The position numbers and the translations under genes are program-made. Positions 1 to 11,954 of a stretch of 64,000 nucleotides of DNA are shown here, one piece after another. Numbering within the stretch: the stretch's first letter is position 1; every line of letters starts with the position of its first letter. Source of the DNA: Durusdinium trenchii (lineage: Eukaryota > Sar > Dinophyceae > Suessiales > Symbiodiniaceae); NCBI GenBank assembly GCA_963970005.1, contig CAXAMN010023684.1, positions 165,579 through 229,578 on the forward strand, written 5' to 3'. A model generated the notes under the pieces. The model did no database searches, was not told the origin of the DNA, and was given only the letters and a program-made list of their open reading frames with translations.

Positions 1-1151
1 AAGGACACCAGATAGAGGGGGGACAAAGAAGAATGAGCCGAACCTCATGAAAGCAAGCCTAGGGCAGGGGCACCTTGCCTCGTATTGTATGTGGTGGGTG
101 GTGCACATAGCGAGGCCGCTGCAGTCTACCTTGCAAAAGCCTGCTCCAGCCGATGCCCGGTCTTCAAGTATTAACACAACTCTTCCAACAATGGCCCGTG
201 TTGTCCGCTATGGGCTCCTGCTGTTACTTAGATGCAACGACTTCACACCCCAGTTGACGCAACGAGGGCACTACTTCGGGCTCACTCGGGGCTCTCAAAG
301 GTTCAGTGACACGCTCGGTCAGAGTGGTACCAAAGATGCACTAACTCTTTACAGTCTAGTTGCTGCATTACCCGAGTAGTGCAGAACAACCTCGAACCTG
401 GAAACAACCTTCAAAGGGGCCGAGAAGAACAGGCAACTGCTTTGCATCACCAATTGAAATGCAGGTACGTCAGGCGTCCTCTCCCGATATCCTGGTCCTA
501 GTCTGAACCTGGCCCACGCCAGGATCAGACTCGTGAGCCCCCTGCTAATGGAAGTCGAATTAAGAAAAAGCGCAACGACCCTTTGGTTGTAATGGTTGGT
601 ATGAACAGTACGCTGCAAACGGGAGGGACACACACACAGAGATATATAATGATATATAAATATATTGTGATATATTGTGTATATATGTGTATATATATAT
701 ACGCACCTGAGCAACATCACCCCATATCAATGTCAATATTAATGATTGCTTTCTAGAGCCTAGGTGCCAGGGGTGTTTCAGTGTTTAGATTTTCGCCCTG
801 CAGCTCTGCCTGAGATGACCATTTGGTATCTGCATTTTGTGGAATGCAGCAGGATCAAACACAGGCCAGCTGCGCTTTTCCACCAAGCGGAGCAAGACTG
901 CTGGACCTTGTATATAAATCTCAGGGGATGAAACAAGAGCAGCTGTCACCGAAGTGACTGGAGAATCTTGCAAGGAGTGGTGGAGGGTTGATTCATCGGA
1001 GGTCAATCCTACGAACAAATGCTTCTTAGTCCTTTGAAACCATACACCCTGCAACCTAGACTCAGGAGAACGAAGCCTGCATGCAAAAAGGTGGAAGTCC
1101 GACAGGGCAAAGATTGTGCAAACATCAGTATGTATACAGAAAATTATAGAA

Positions 1152-1272
1152 ATACTAGTAACAAGGGCATTACTACTAGATACTACCAGTAGCAAATAGC
1201 TACTAGGGGCTCCTGGCCTTACTACTAGGAGCAAGAAGCTACTAGTAACAAGGGCATTACTACTAGTATCTG
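1152..1272 (-). repeat. CTAGTAG/ACTAGT palindromic repeat, copy 1
   Basis: About 120 bp of closely spaced CTACTAG, ACTAGTA and TACTACTAGG words, including the phrase CTCCTGGCCTTACTACTAGG. It is an inverted copy of the repeat at 1464-1582, which reads CCTAGTAGTAAGGCCAGGAG. The two could fold against each other. A related shorter copy sits at 52209-52260. Confidence 0.75.
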
Positions 1273-1463
1273 TAGTGTCCAGAATTTGAAACACGGACGC
1301 ACTGAATGCCAACCGCTCCCACATGCCGAGAAGAAACCTGGTTGGCGTCTTCTTCTTCAACGCAACGGGATATTCACAACCGTTCCTGCGATGGATGCAA
1401 AAGCAATGCTGCCTGTATTGAATGAGAGCGGTCCCTGCATCTAAAGTGGATGTTCTCCACCTC

Positions 1464-1582
1464 TCTAGCCCCTAGTAGCGTCCTTGCTCCTAGTAGTAAG
1501 GCCAGGAGCCCCTAGTAGCTTCTTGTTACTAGTACCAGTAGTACGGCCAGGAGCCCCTGTAGCGTCCTTGCTCCTAGTAGCC
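1464..1582 (+). repeat. CTAGTAG/ACTAGT palindromic repeat, copy 2
   Basis: Partner of the repeat at 1152-1272 in opposite orientation, about 190 bp away. It has the phrase AGGCCAGGAGCCCCTAGTAG twice with small changes, so it is itself internally duplicated. The ACTAGT cores are self-complementary. Confidence 0.75.
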
Positions 1583-4500
1583 CAAATCTGTGTTCAACAA
1601 TGGAAACAGAACTTTTGCCCAACAACTCACGCTCGGTTGGTCCGAGCTTTGCAGGGAAAAACTTCAAGGCCAAGCTGATTCAGCATCAAGCCTTTGCTGC
1701 CTTTGCCACTGCTTGTAATGGCAAACCGGGAACATGATGTTCATCTGTGCCAGGGCTAGTATCCTCTAGACTCTAGATCAGATGGCTCAAGTGATGCCAA
1801 TACTTATTGCTTGCATTTATGTCGCGTAAGCGGTCAGAATATTTTGCTTGGCATGTTCCAAGATTGGTTGTCGCTGTGGCTCTAAAGTGTTGAGATTGGT
1901 CTGGTCACTTTGGCCAGCACGCCACCATGGTTCGCTCAACCGTCGAATACCTTGGTTCGCTTCGAAATCAACATTCTCAGGTCGCAGATTGGGACAAACA
2001 CCATTGCACCAGTGCCATGGTGGCCAGGCTGCATAGGACAAGCTTTTCCGACACACGTCAAAACTGGGAAATGTGTTCAAGGGATTTCAAGGTGTTCATT
2101 ATCGCAGAATGTTTGATGCCAAGTTACCCCCTTACATTTGTCACAAATGGTGCTCCAAGGTTCAAGATTCAAGAGTGTCTGCCCAGTAGGGAATCTGGGC
2201 GCTGAAGCCCTACCGTTGTCTTAAAGGCATTTAAAGGCTATATTTCTAAATTTTATACTTAGAACCTTTCGTATTTTGCTTGTATTGAGAGTCCTTCCCT
2301 TTTCACCAAAAAGAAAAGAACTTCTAAGCACTCATGATTCCTCTCGGATTGCAGCAAGTGTAAACCGGGACCGCGAAGGAACTTCCTCCACGCGTAACCT
2401 GCTACAGGCAAGTGCTAAAGACCTGACCTGCTCAACTTTGTTGTGCGAAGAGAATATATAATGTGTCAAGGTCGGATACACCACACACATTGACTGTCAT
2501 GTTGCATTGTGTAAGCCACGGCCACGTACATGCTACGCATGAAGAGGTCTCGGGGAACCAAACCACTCAGCCTGGTCCTGGCGCAAACACAAGCAGCACA
2601 AGACTGCACCAGCCTGCCAAAAAGAAAAATCAAAAAGAAAGGCCTTCCGTTGGATTTGTCCAGGTACTGGTCCTTCAAGAACCTCATGCTGTTTGCATTT
2701 AAGCTGGACAAGTGCATCGCTACCAGCGGTCGCAATTGAACAAACTAAGTCAAGCTGCGATATCATCTTTTCACGCTGTTCAGCTGCAGGCAAGCTCCTA
2801 ACATACTGAGGCTTCAATCGATAGCAAGGTTGGCCGCAAGGCAGTCCTAAGTTCGGGAGTAGTCACAGTGTAACCATAGAGCTGATGTACTGGTGCAGAT
2901 AGACAGGCAGCACAAACCTGAGTTCCAAGAACTTGATGGTTGGAACAGCAAATTTGGGCACCATCTTTTCCACTCTTAGTATGCGGCATTGCCTGCAAAA
3001 TCTCCAGCTAGTGTTGTCCTGAGGTTCAGAAAGATCTTGATTGTGTTTGGATACCTGTGTCTTTGAAGTATCCGGGCCCTCCACATGGAATTGCTTTTGC
3101 CGCTAACCTGAATTGGATCAGCAACTGAGCATTGCAAGTTGCCAAAGCACAATGCTCAGACTGAAACTTGTTCGATGGCAGTCCTGCAGCTGAAATATTG
3201 AACTGTAAGACTTGCAATTCAGGCATGCAAAAAGTGCAAACAACTTGACTGCGCAAGAAAACAAGTCCTGCACGGGGTGCAAAACATTCGCAGTCCAGCC
3301 TGGTCCAAAGTAAAGCATATCTTTCTTCTAGCAAGGAGAGCAGCACAACCCTGTGATTCGAGACATGTACCCTTTCCGGTCTTGTTGAAACTCCCAACGC
3401 GCCGTCGCAATCACGTTGCGGAACACGTGGATTCCAAAGCCGGGTCCAAAAGGCTGGCGGAATTCAAACGAGACTGGACTCGTGCAAAGGACTGCAAAGC
3501 CTCAACCTTTGAGCGAAAGCCTTGTCTCAACTATCAGCTATCACAGCAATCCTCAAAAAAAGCTCCTAGTAACTATGCAGAATTCGTGAAGGGCCTTCCA
3601 TGATGGGTGCACAGATGGGATGCTACCAGGACCTTCGGGCAAATGACTCACCAATGAAAGAAGCAAGATTCACATCTGTGAAGAGCATTGCAAATTCCAT
3701 CAGTTGGGAGTTCTGTCAAACTGAACAGTCTCATCTAGTCTCATTAGCGCTCAGTCTGTGGCTCTTCTGATTCTTTGCCATCTGAGCATTGCAGGTTTCA
3801 GCACCATACACGATGAGGGTCTGCCATCAAGGTTGCGCGTGAGATTCTCTGAAGTTGCCTTCGTTTCACAAATGAACCCATGTGAACCCTGCCTCAGTAA
3901 GACTGGTCAGCAGAACTCCACCGCCTGAAGTCTTCGAATTGCACATGTGGAGATGTAGTGCTGAGCTCATTGGCCTACACCGGAAAATGATGCGTAAAAG
4001 TGATAGGCTGGACCTGCGAACGAGGTTGTCAGAAGTCTCTTGTCAAAACATGAACAGTAGATCTCAAAGCAAGGAAATCAAATCACCGGCCTAAGCATAA
4101 AAATTGTGGGCAAGCGGCACGTGCAGTGAAAGTTCCACCTCAAACTGCTTTGAGAAAAGTTCGAAACTGCTCCTCAAAATGTGACATTGCATTTGGGGAA
4201 GCTGAGCAGAGCTGCCCGTCCACCCTTTGGCCAGTCCTTCGGCAAAAACCTGATCAAAAAAACGTTTGATAATTGTCCCTAAACAATCTTGGTAACATAA
4301 AAACAAAGGACTGCTGCGACGTTTTCACACATGGAAAAATGCGTTCTATTGCGCGGCAGGTAGAGCATTCATGCAACCCAGCTCCGTGAAAGTCTATTGA
4401 ATCTTGGTGGCAAAGTGATGCAAGTGATGAGTGCACGGCCATTGTCAGAGTGCGCAGCATTCGCGACGGGATGCCCGGAAATCCCATAAACCTAGTATAT

Positions 4501-4944
4501 AACTGACGAAAACAACTTGCAGCCTTTTTCTATTTCTAGCTCAAGCCGCGTGATACACTTAGGTTTCTTCATTTACGCGTGCATTGCACCGATAAAATGA
4601 AAGCTCTAGCCGCTAGCCATTTCGTCAGAGCATGCTTGAGGGACGCCGGGATCACATACCCGCTTCAGTTTTGACGTTGCCAAATGGTGCGACGCTTTTG
4701 CCCGATGACTCCGGAGGATGTTTCGAGGTAAGGCGGGTCTGTGGTCACACTGTAGTCACGCATTGGCCGGCATGCTTGTGTTCGAGGCGGCCTATCCATT
4801 CGTCTCTACATGAGCGCCGTCAAGTTAAACAATACTGTATCTAGAATCTATGTATGTATATATATATATACAATGCAGACCGGTACTGCCCTTGGTACAC
4901 TGTGCCAATCACCTTCTTCTCAGAATGCCACACACACATAAATA

Positions 4945-4986
4945 ATACCTATTAACTTTTCGTCTATACCTATTAACTTTTCGTCT
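4945..4986 (+). repeat. 21-bp perfect tandem duplication
   Basis: Two identical adjacent copies of a 21-bp unit beginning ATACCTATTAACTTTTCG. Confidence 0.9.
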
Positions 4987-5560
4987 ATGAAATGGTGGGG
5001 TAAAACGTAATACGGTTTAGTGCTTGGGGGGATACGCCCCAGATTTTATAGAGGAGAGGTAATTTTATAGAGAGTTTTGCGTTACCAATCAGGATATCTA
5101 GTGAGATTTGCTGCCCATGAGATTTGATGTCCAAGAGGGGTAGATTGAAAAAAATCGTGCAGACTTGGGGACGTTGCGGAAAAGGAAACGAGATCAAATG
5201 TGCGCTCTTTGATACTTTTGTGATCAGATTTTGCATACTGCCTAAAATGGAACACCTCCTCAGTTTATAGAGACCTTCCTGATTCATAATGCAGACGTAC
5301 AAAACGACTATTGGAGCCTCATTTCTGACGTCGCAGCTTCTCAGTTCATATAGATCTATCTTTTTATTGTGGTCTTGTAATTTTATAGACCGAAAAGTTC
5401 TCCAGCACCCACCCACACCAAATTATGTATATAAAATCTCTATAGCAAGAACCCCCGACCCCCCTAAAATGTTAATAATGTTAGATCCGTATTAGTAAGG
5501 GCGCGCGCCCCTCGCCATTTTGTTTGCTGTTTTTTTGGGAAGGTCCGTAATAATCGTCCT
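4987..5560. other. Intergenic DNA, nothing recognised
   Basis: Short frames on both strands without family features. It borders the long trinucleotide tract. Confidence 0.5.
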
Positions 5561-5606
<46 letters not shown>

Positions 5607-6280
5607 CGTGGTAGTAGTAGTAGTAGTAGTGGTAGTTGTAGTAGTGGTAGTGGTAGTAGTAGTAGTAGTAGTGGTAGTCGTAGTCGTCGTCGTCCCAGTC
5701 CTAGTAGTAGTAGTAGTAGTAGTACTAGTAGTAGTAGTAGTGGTAGTAGTAGTAGTAGTGGTAGTAGTAGTCGTCGTCGTCGCAGTAGCAGTAGCAGTAG
5801 CAGTAGCAGTAGCAGTAGCAGTAGCAGTAGCAGCAGCAGCAGCAGGAGCAGGAGCAGGAGCAGGAGCAGTAGCAGTAGCAGTAGCAGTAGCAGTAGTAGT
5901 AGTAGTAGTAGTAGTGGCAGTCGTCGTCGTAGTAGTAGTCGTCGCCGTCGTAGTCGTAGTCGTAGTAGTACTAGTATAGTGGCAGCGGTAGTAGTAGTAG
6001 TAGTAGTAGTAGTCGTGGTAGTCGTCGTGGTTGTATTCGTAGTAGTAGTAAGTAGTAAGTAGTAAGTAGTAAGTAGTAAGCAGTAAGCAGTAAGCAGTAA
6101 GCAGTAAGCAGTAAGCAGTAAGTAGTAGTAGTAGTAGTAGCAGTAGTAGTAGTAGTCGTAGTAGTAGTAGTGGTAGTGGTAGTAGTAGTAGTGGTGGTAG
6201 TAGTAGTAGTGGTAGTAGTAGTAGCAGCAGCAGCAGTAGTAGTTGTTGTTGTAGTAGCAGTAGTAGTAGTAGTAGTAGTC
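5561..6280 (+). repeat. TAG/GTA trinucleotide tract with heptamer block
   Basis: About 720 bp of imperfect TAG repeats, with GTC and AGC variants grouped in blocks. From about 6048 to 6125 the tract changes into a clean heptamer array, AGTAAGT then AGTAAGC. The long homopolymeric frames it opens (poly-Ser, poly-Val, poly-Leu, poly-Thr) are products of the repeat and are not annotated as genes. Confidence 0.95.
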
Positions 6281-6420
6281 GCTTGCATTTGCTTTCATTC
6301 TGCTTGCACTTGCTTTTCTATTTTGCTTTCACGCTGCTTTCATTCTGCTTTCATGTTGCTTTCATTCGGCTTGCGCTTGCTTTCATTGTGCTTTCATTCT
6401 GCTTGCGTTTTGCTTAGGTT
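6281..6420 (+). repeat. TTCATTCTGCTT-type minisatellite
   Basis: About 140 bp of 10-12 bp units of the form TTTCATTCTGCTT or TTGCACTTGCTT, immediately after the TAG tract and before the first hairpin-bearing repeat. Confidence 0.8.
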
Positions 6421-6692
6421 TGGAAGTTGGAAGGTTTTAGATTTGCCTTTATTGTGTTTTCTTTTGTTAAAGACAAATGTAAAGGAAAGCGTTCTCAAGC
6501 AAAGCCGGGGGCCACGGTAGAGAAAGGCGCTATAATTATGGACCACCTCTCTATTGTGGATCCTTGGCTACCCTTTGCAAGACAGTTGAAGTGAAGCTTT
6601 TTATACAGGGTTTAATTAGAAACCGATAGTTTTTGAGGTTGGAAGATTTTAGATGTTCTTTTATTGCGCTTTGTTAACATTCTCAAGCAAGC
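6421..6692 (+). repeat. Hairpin-bearing ~215-bp repeat (R1), first full copy plus partial
   Basis: Unit begins TGGAAGTTGGAAGGTTTTAG. It continues through GTAAAGGAAAGCGTTCTCAAG, a CCACNNTAGAG...CTCTATTGTGG inverted pair around CTATAATTATGG, then GCAAGACAGTTGAAGTGAAG, and ends TTAGAAACCGATAGTTTTTG. A second, truncated unit starts at about 6637. Related units occur at 8380, 8605, 8798, 10589 and 10796, all in the same orientation. Confidence 0.85.
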
Positions 6693-6879
6693 AGTGAGAT
6701 TCGAGCCCAGGGCCTCTGGCTTCTGAGCCCTACTACAATACCACTAGAACACATTCTCAGTTGACAACAGTCATTTCTGCCTCATGGCTGCTGAGGAGCG
6801 GCTTGAGGCCACAAAAGGAAATGGCAGGAGAGTGTAGTGAGGAAGCCACGCGTGCCCCCGTTTGGATTGGTTGGTTGTT

Positions 6880-7905
6880 GGCTGGCTTCCTGGTTCCAAA
6901 CATTGCTTCTGTTGCCAGAAGACACAAGGAGCCTCCATTGTTCTAACAGGCCTTACTGGCCCCTGTATGCCTTTTGGTGAGTAAGTGAGGATCGGGGCAC
7001 TTCCAAGCATTGCTCCAGAAGATCCATTATTCTAACAGGTGACTCAGCGAGGTTCGAGGCACTTCCAAACGTTGCTTCTGGCGCCAGCAGACACAAGGAC
7101 ACAAGGAGCCTCCATTGATCTAACAGGTCTTGCTGGCCTCTCTATGTCCTCTGGTGACTGAGTGAGGATCGAGGCACTTCCAAACATTGCTTCTGTTGGC
7201 AGAAGTTACAATGTTCTAACAGGCCTTGCTGGCCCCTCTATGTCGTCTGGTGACTTAGTATCCAAACATTGCTTCTGTTGCCAGAAAACACAAACAAGGA
7301 GCCTCCATTGTTCTAACAGCCCACGCTGGCCCCTCTATGTCTTCTGGTGACTGAATGAGGATCGAGGCGCTTCCAAACCTTTTTCTTTTGCGAGAAGGCA
7401 CAACGAGCTTCCATTGTTCTAACAGGCCTTGCTGGCCCCTCTATGTCCACCGGTGATTGAGTGAGGACCAAGGCACTTCCAAACATTGCTTGCGTTGCCA
7501 GAAGACACAAGGAGCCTCCATTGTTCTAACAGGCCTTGCTGGCCCCTCTATGTTTTGCGGTGACTGAGTGAGGATCGAGGCACTTCCAAACATTGCTTCT
7601 GTTGGCAGAAGACACAAGGACACAAGGAGCCTCCATTGTTCTAACATGCCTTGCTGGCCTCTCAATTTCCTCTCGTGACTACAAAAGGATTGAGGCGCTC
7701 CTTGCTTCTGTTGCCAGAAGAAACAAGGGGCCTCCATTGTTCTATCAGGCCTTGCTGGCCTGTGGCCAGAAGATCCATTGTTCTAACAGGTGACTCAGTG
7801 AGGATCAAGGCGCTCCCAAACATGGCTTCTGCTGCCATTGTTCTAACGGGTGATTCGGCGAGCATCGAGGCACTTCCAAACGTTGCTTCTGTTGGCAGAA
7901 GACAC
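6880..7905 (+). repeat. ~100-bp minisatellite, about eleven degenerate copies
   Basis: Repeated phrases are CCTCCATTGTTCTAACAGG, CCTTGCTGGCCCCTCTATG, GGTGACTGAGTGAGGATCG and CACTTCCAAACATTGCTTC. Units lengthen or shorten by losing whole phrases, with the anchor CATTGTTCTAACAGG at roughly 6937, 7023, 7112, 7208, 7305, 7409, 7518, 7633, 7735, 7778 and 7832. Frames through it repeat on both strands and are not taken as genes. Confidence 0.9.
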
Positions 7906-8101
7906 AAGGTCATGCGTGGTGCTGAGAGTTGCTTGCCATCGTTATCTGGCAGTGTCAGGGAATTACCACTGGCATCTCCCAGCGCCAGCCTGTTGTCCCA
8001 GAGCATCTTTCTAGATTCTAGTCCTTTTCCACAGTTCACCTCCCGCAGGACTTTTGTAGTCCTGATGCAGGGGTACATGTCTTGCCAAGGAGGCAGTCCT
8101 T

Positions 8102-8119
8102 TTGAGCCAAAATGACTAC
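8102..8119 (-). other. Probable relict dinoflagellate spliced leader
   Basis: On the minus strand the sequence reads GTAGTCATTTTGGCTCAA. The conserved dinoflagellate trans-spliced leader, as remembered, contains GTAGCCATTTTGGCTCAA, so 17 of 18 bases match. A minus-strand ATG follows at 8078, opening about 55 codons before the frame runs into the minisatellite. Spliced-leader relicts mark genes that returned to the genome from processed mRNA. The downstream peptide is not recognised. Confidence 0.55.
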
Positions 8120-8379
8120 CAGTGTGATCAGTTTGTCCTGGTTGGTGCTTTCTGGTTTTGCGGCTAAAGGAAAACTGACCTCAGCCGACAAGCAGACAGA
8201 CTTCATATTTCTACCCTGTTGTCAACTGACATTGTGGCCTAGTGGTATTGCGCTAAGACTCTGGGCCCAAATCCTACTCTGTGCACCTGTCCTTTCTGGT
8301 GGGCAAAAAGTTGTTGCGTGTTTTTGATTGCCTCCTAATCGAGCGCCTGGGATGTGCCGCAGCCATACCGCAACAGTTT

Positions 8380-8970
8380 TGGAAGTTAGAAGATTTTAGA
8401 TTTCCCTTTTGTTGCGCTTTCTTTTGTTACAAGAGAGATGTAAAGGAAAGCGTTCTCAAGCAAACCAGGGGCCACAATAGAGAGAGGTGCTATAATTATG
8501 GATTCCCTTTCTATTGTGCAACCTTGGCACTTATAACGGGTACCCTTTGCAAGATTGTTGAAGTGAAGCTTTTTATAAAGTGTTCAATTAGAAATCGGTA
8601 GTTTTGGAAATTGGATGGTTTTAGATGTTCCTTTATCGCGCTTTCTTTTGTTAAAAGAAAAATGTAAAGGAAAGCATTCTCAAGCAAGCCAGGAGCCACA
8701 ACAGGGCGAGCCTCTCTGTTGTGGATCCTTGGCTACCCTTTGCAAGACTGTTGAAGCGAAGCTTTTTATAACGGGTCTAATCAGAAACCGATAGTTTTGG
8801 AAGTTGGAATATTTTAGATTATCCTCTATTGTGCTTTCTTTTGTTACAAGAGAAATGTAAAGGAAAGCGTTCTCAAGCAAACCAGGAGCCACAATAGAGA
8901 GAGGTGCCATATTTATGGACCCCATTTCTATTGTGGATCCTTGGCGCTCATAAGGGGTACCCTTTGCAAG
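8380..8970 (+). repeat. Three tandem copies of repeat R1
   Basis: Units start at about 8380, 8605 and 8798, the last truncated on its right. The first has an intact stem: CCACAATAGAGAGAGG near 8471 against CCTTTCTATTGTG near 8506, with CTATAATTATGG in the loop. A second self-complementary part is CTTTTGTTAAAAG. In two units a GGTACCCTTTGCAAGA phrase follows the hairpin. Confidence 0.85.
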
Positions 8971-9014
8971 AGCCTTCTAGTTGTTCCCTTTTTCCTCTTT
9001 CCCAGCATGGACGG

Positions 9015-9312
9015 CTGATGGTAGTGATGATAGTAATAGTGATGAGAATGATAATAATGATGGCTGTGCTGGTCATTATGATGCTGTGGTAGTAGTGGTG
9101 GCTGGTGGTAGGGGAGGCGGGTAGTGGGGGTGACCGTGAAGATGATAGTGATGATCGTGATGATGAGGAGGGTCGCGTTTCGGATGAAGAAGGAGAAGAA
9201 GAAGAAGAAGAACATGATGATGGTCGTGGTGCTGATGGTCACAATGACGACGACGACGTCGATGACAATGATGATGAGGAGGAGGAGGTGGTGGTGCTGG
9301 TCCGCTGGTGAT
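9015..9312 (+). repeat. GAT/GAG trinucleotide-rich low-complexity tract
   Basis: Imperfect GATGAT, GATAAT and GAGGAG triplets across about 300 bp. The acidic frame on plus and the His/Ile-rich frame on minus are composition effects. Confidence 0.9.
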
Positions 9313-10544
9313 GGTGTGATGTTCAATGACTCAATGCTTATTCTTTGAGATCCATTCTTTTCAGATAGAGGCTTAGAAAACTGAAACTCACTACCGCATC
9401 CTTCAGATGCTTCAAGTGCTGCAGGGCCAAAGCAGCACTGTGCAAAATGATGCTCGCAACGTGGCCTTATTTACATCCATCCATCCATCCTTGCTATAGC
9501 TTATCCTCATCACAATCTTCGCTAATCACCATCGCCATCATCAGCATCACGTTGCTTCAAATATTTTCTGATCGGAACGCACGACGACTGTAGGAGCCAA
9601 TTGACTGGCGTCCCAAAGCCCTGACACGATGTGTCCTGAGTGGGGGAGGAAGCGCACCCCCTTCATGCGACGGCCGGCCCGGGGTATGTGGTCACTGGAA
9701 ACCCAAGAGTTGCACCGCCTAAAATCGACCAAAAAGCGGTCAATGATTCTTGTCTCCTGAGGAGTGCAAGTGTTGCCTGCTTCATGGATGGACGGCCGGC
9801 CTTGGGCATCTAGTCTCAGACACAGGGGCAGTGGGAGCCACCCCCTATGACAGGGCCTGTGCATCCTAACTTAAGCCCAAAATCAAACAAACAACCCGAA
9901 ATCAAACACGAACTTGAAAGGGACCTATGCGGCAAACACAACGTCAAAAAATGTATCCGACGTGAATGTCTTGGTCCAGGGCGCACCTCTCCGACATGAA
10001 CGTCTTGGTTCAAGGCGCGCCCTCCTTGGCAAGAAGCCACGCAAAGGCCAGCCGCGCAAAATCAGCGCGTGAGAGGTACCAGCAGCAAGCTACTGCAAGC
10101 CTTTGGTCTCGCATTTCTCATCCTTTGCACCTGGTCTTCGCACTCAGCCGTGCAATGAAACTGCTGCTGCCTTTCTGATCTTCGGTCCTGACTTGATGAT
10201 GGCACTGCATATAACCTCCCTTTAACAATTTGATGCCCTTTTGTCGTGTTGTCTCAAACGTGCACTTTTATTTACTTTTGGGTATTCGTTTTGTTGTCAC
10301 GCCCTGCCCCCCCCCAAAGGCCCCTTCTTTTAGTAATTAGCATCAGCATCCTTGCGCAAACAGCTCCGGACCATTCGGAACGACGGTAATCTGCATTCAG
10401 TGGCGCGCTACACGCGAGCCGGCAGCTGCCGTTTGAAAAGAGCTGAAAAATGAGCTGGGGCAACGGGGTAGGGCCGTAAGTGCATAGTTAACTTCACCCA
10501 AAAAGCCAATAAAAGTGTTCCCTCTTGTTCCCCAAGACACTAAA
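9313..10544. other. Intergenic DNA with a short ATCC run and a 34-bp duplication
   Basis: No gene recognised. An ATCC run lies near 9476-9490. A 34-bp tandem duplication spans 9956-10023 (TCCGACGTGAATGTCTTGG, then TCCGACATGAACGTCTTGG). Confidence 0.6.
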
Positions 10545-10885
10545 GTCACTAAAGAGTTGCAAAGGGTTTAACTAGAAATCGATAGTTTCGGAAATTGGAA
10601 TATTTTAGCTTGTTAAAAGAGATTTTAAATGTAAAGGAAAGCGTTCTCAAGCAAACCAGGAGCTTCAACAGAGAGAGGTGCTATAATAATTATGGATCCC
10701 CTTTCTATTGTGGACCCTTGGCACTTATAAGGGGTACTCTTTGCAAGATTGTTGAAGTGAAGCTTTCTACAAAGGGATTAACTAGAAATCGATAGTTTCG
10801 GATGTTTTTAAATTTTCCTTTACGGTGCTTTCTTTTGTTAAAAGAAAAATGTAAAGGGAAGCATTCTCAAGCAAGCCACAATGGA
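10545..10885 (+). repeat. Further tandem copies of repeat R1
   Basis: A 3' end fragment (TTAACTAGAAATCGATAG) near 10569-10586 is followed by a nearly full unit from 10589 to 10795 and a truncated one from 10796 to about 10880, same orientation as the copies upstream. The full unit keeps the TATAATAATTATGG loop and the GAAGTGAAGC phrase. Confidence 0.85.
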
Positions 10886-11449
10886 GAGAGGTGCTTTTTT
10901 CTGTCCTGAAAGCTTCTGTGTGTGTGTGCTTGAAAGGAATCTGCAGTCATGTTGCAACTTTTGCGTGTGTTTTTTTTGGCGAGTGAATTCTATAATTATG
11001 GATCGGGCTAGTGGATCTAGGCTAATTATGGGTCCTTTTTGGTCGAGTACTAAATCAAATTTGATTTAGATTTTCTGGAATTTTTGAATACCATAATTGT
11101 GGATGACCCCGCAAATACTCATCTAACATTATGGATCATAAACCATACATGGAAAATGTATGTATATATTTTCCTTGTTGAGGACTGAAAGTTAGAACGC
11201 CGTGCGGTTTTCCAAAATTTCCACAACGTAAGATAGAACGCCGTACCGAAGACAGTTAGAATGCTCACGTAGTATTTTTTAGAAAAACATGAGAGACACT
11301 TTCTTATTGCCTGCTGTTTTGTGATGTATTGTACACTTAGAATGCTGCGATGATTCTGGGCTGATTCTAGGCAGTGCCCAATGGCCTGCAACAGTAAAAA
11401 ACATTGAAAAAGACACGGCAAATCACAGATGGAATGCCTCAAAAGGTTG

Positions 11450-11565
11450 GTTGGATGGATGGGTGGATGGTCATGGATCGATGGAGATGGATGGAAATGG
11501 GTGGGTGGTAGGTGGATGGATGGACATGGATGGAAAGGATATGGATGGATGGATGGATGGAACAC
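11450..11565 (+). repeat. TGGA tetranucleotide tract
   Basis: Imperfect GGATGGATGG runs interrupted by CATGG and GTGGG variants. Confidence 0.9.
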
Positions 11566-11954
11566 ACGGTTGGAATGCGTCCTAACACACAGTTGGATGG
11601 TAATGGTTTTATCCTGTTTGCGTGTTACATTTGCATTGTTTTGACAATTCCGAACCATTTGCAAGCTGGCGATGAACTCATATCAACACACATAATTCGT
11701 CGCAAAGACATTGTATTTGTTAGATCTGTCGGAAGGGTCGTTCTTCTTATGGGCTTCACAGGGCGCAACGACATTCTATCCGTGTTGTCAAACTCACCGT
11801 TGCGCAACCCTGTCAGTAGATTGCCGCCAATTGTGAAAATCACCATTGGTATTTTCCAAAACGGCATTCAAACTTTCAGTCCTCAGCTTTACATACTCTG
11901 TGTATTCACGCCGCTCCGCAGCAAGGTCCGCCGGCACCGCCATGAAGCAGTTGC

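Larger units (their letters stand above)
1..4944. other. Intergenic DNA, no recognisable gene
   Basis: The open frames here are short, lie on both strands and show no family signature. The stretch contains an AT-rich dinucleotide tract near 640-702, two copies of a CTAGTAG-rich palindromic repeat listed separately, and a short TA run near 4857-4872. Nothing else recognised. Confidence 0.6.

Noticed and set aside
5492-6298. Long frames on both strands (poly-Leu, poly-Ser, poly-Val, poly-Thr)
   Set aside because: They are translations of the TAG/GTA repeat in different frames; no unique sequence beyond a few residues.
6880-7905. CRISPR-like array
   Set aside because: Repeats and spacers are not distinct: the whole ~100-bp unit is repeated with degeneration, and the context is eukaryotic without any cas gene.
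9015-9312. Acidic Asp/Glu-rich protein
   Set aside because: Pure GAT/GAG triplet composition with no unique flanking sequence.
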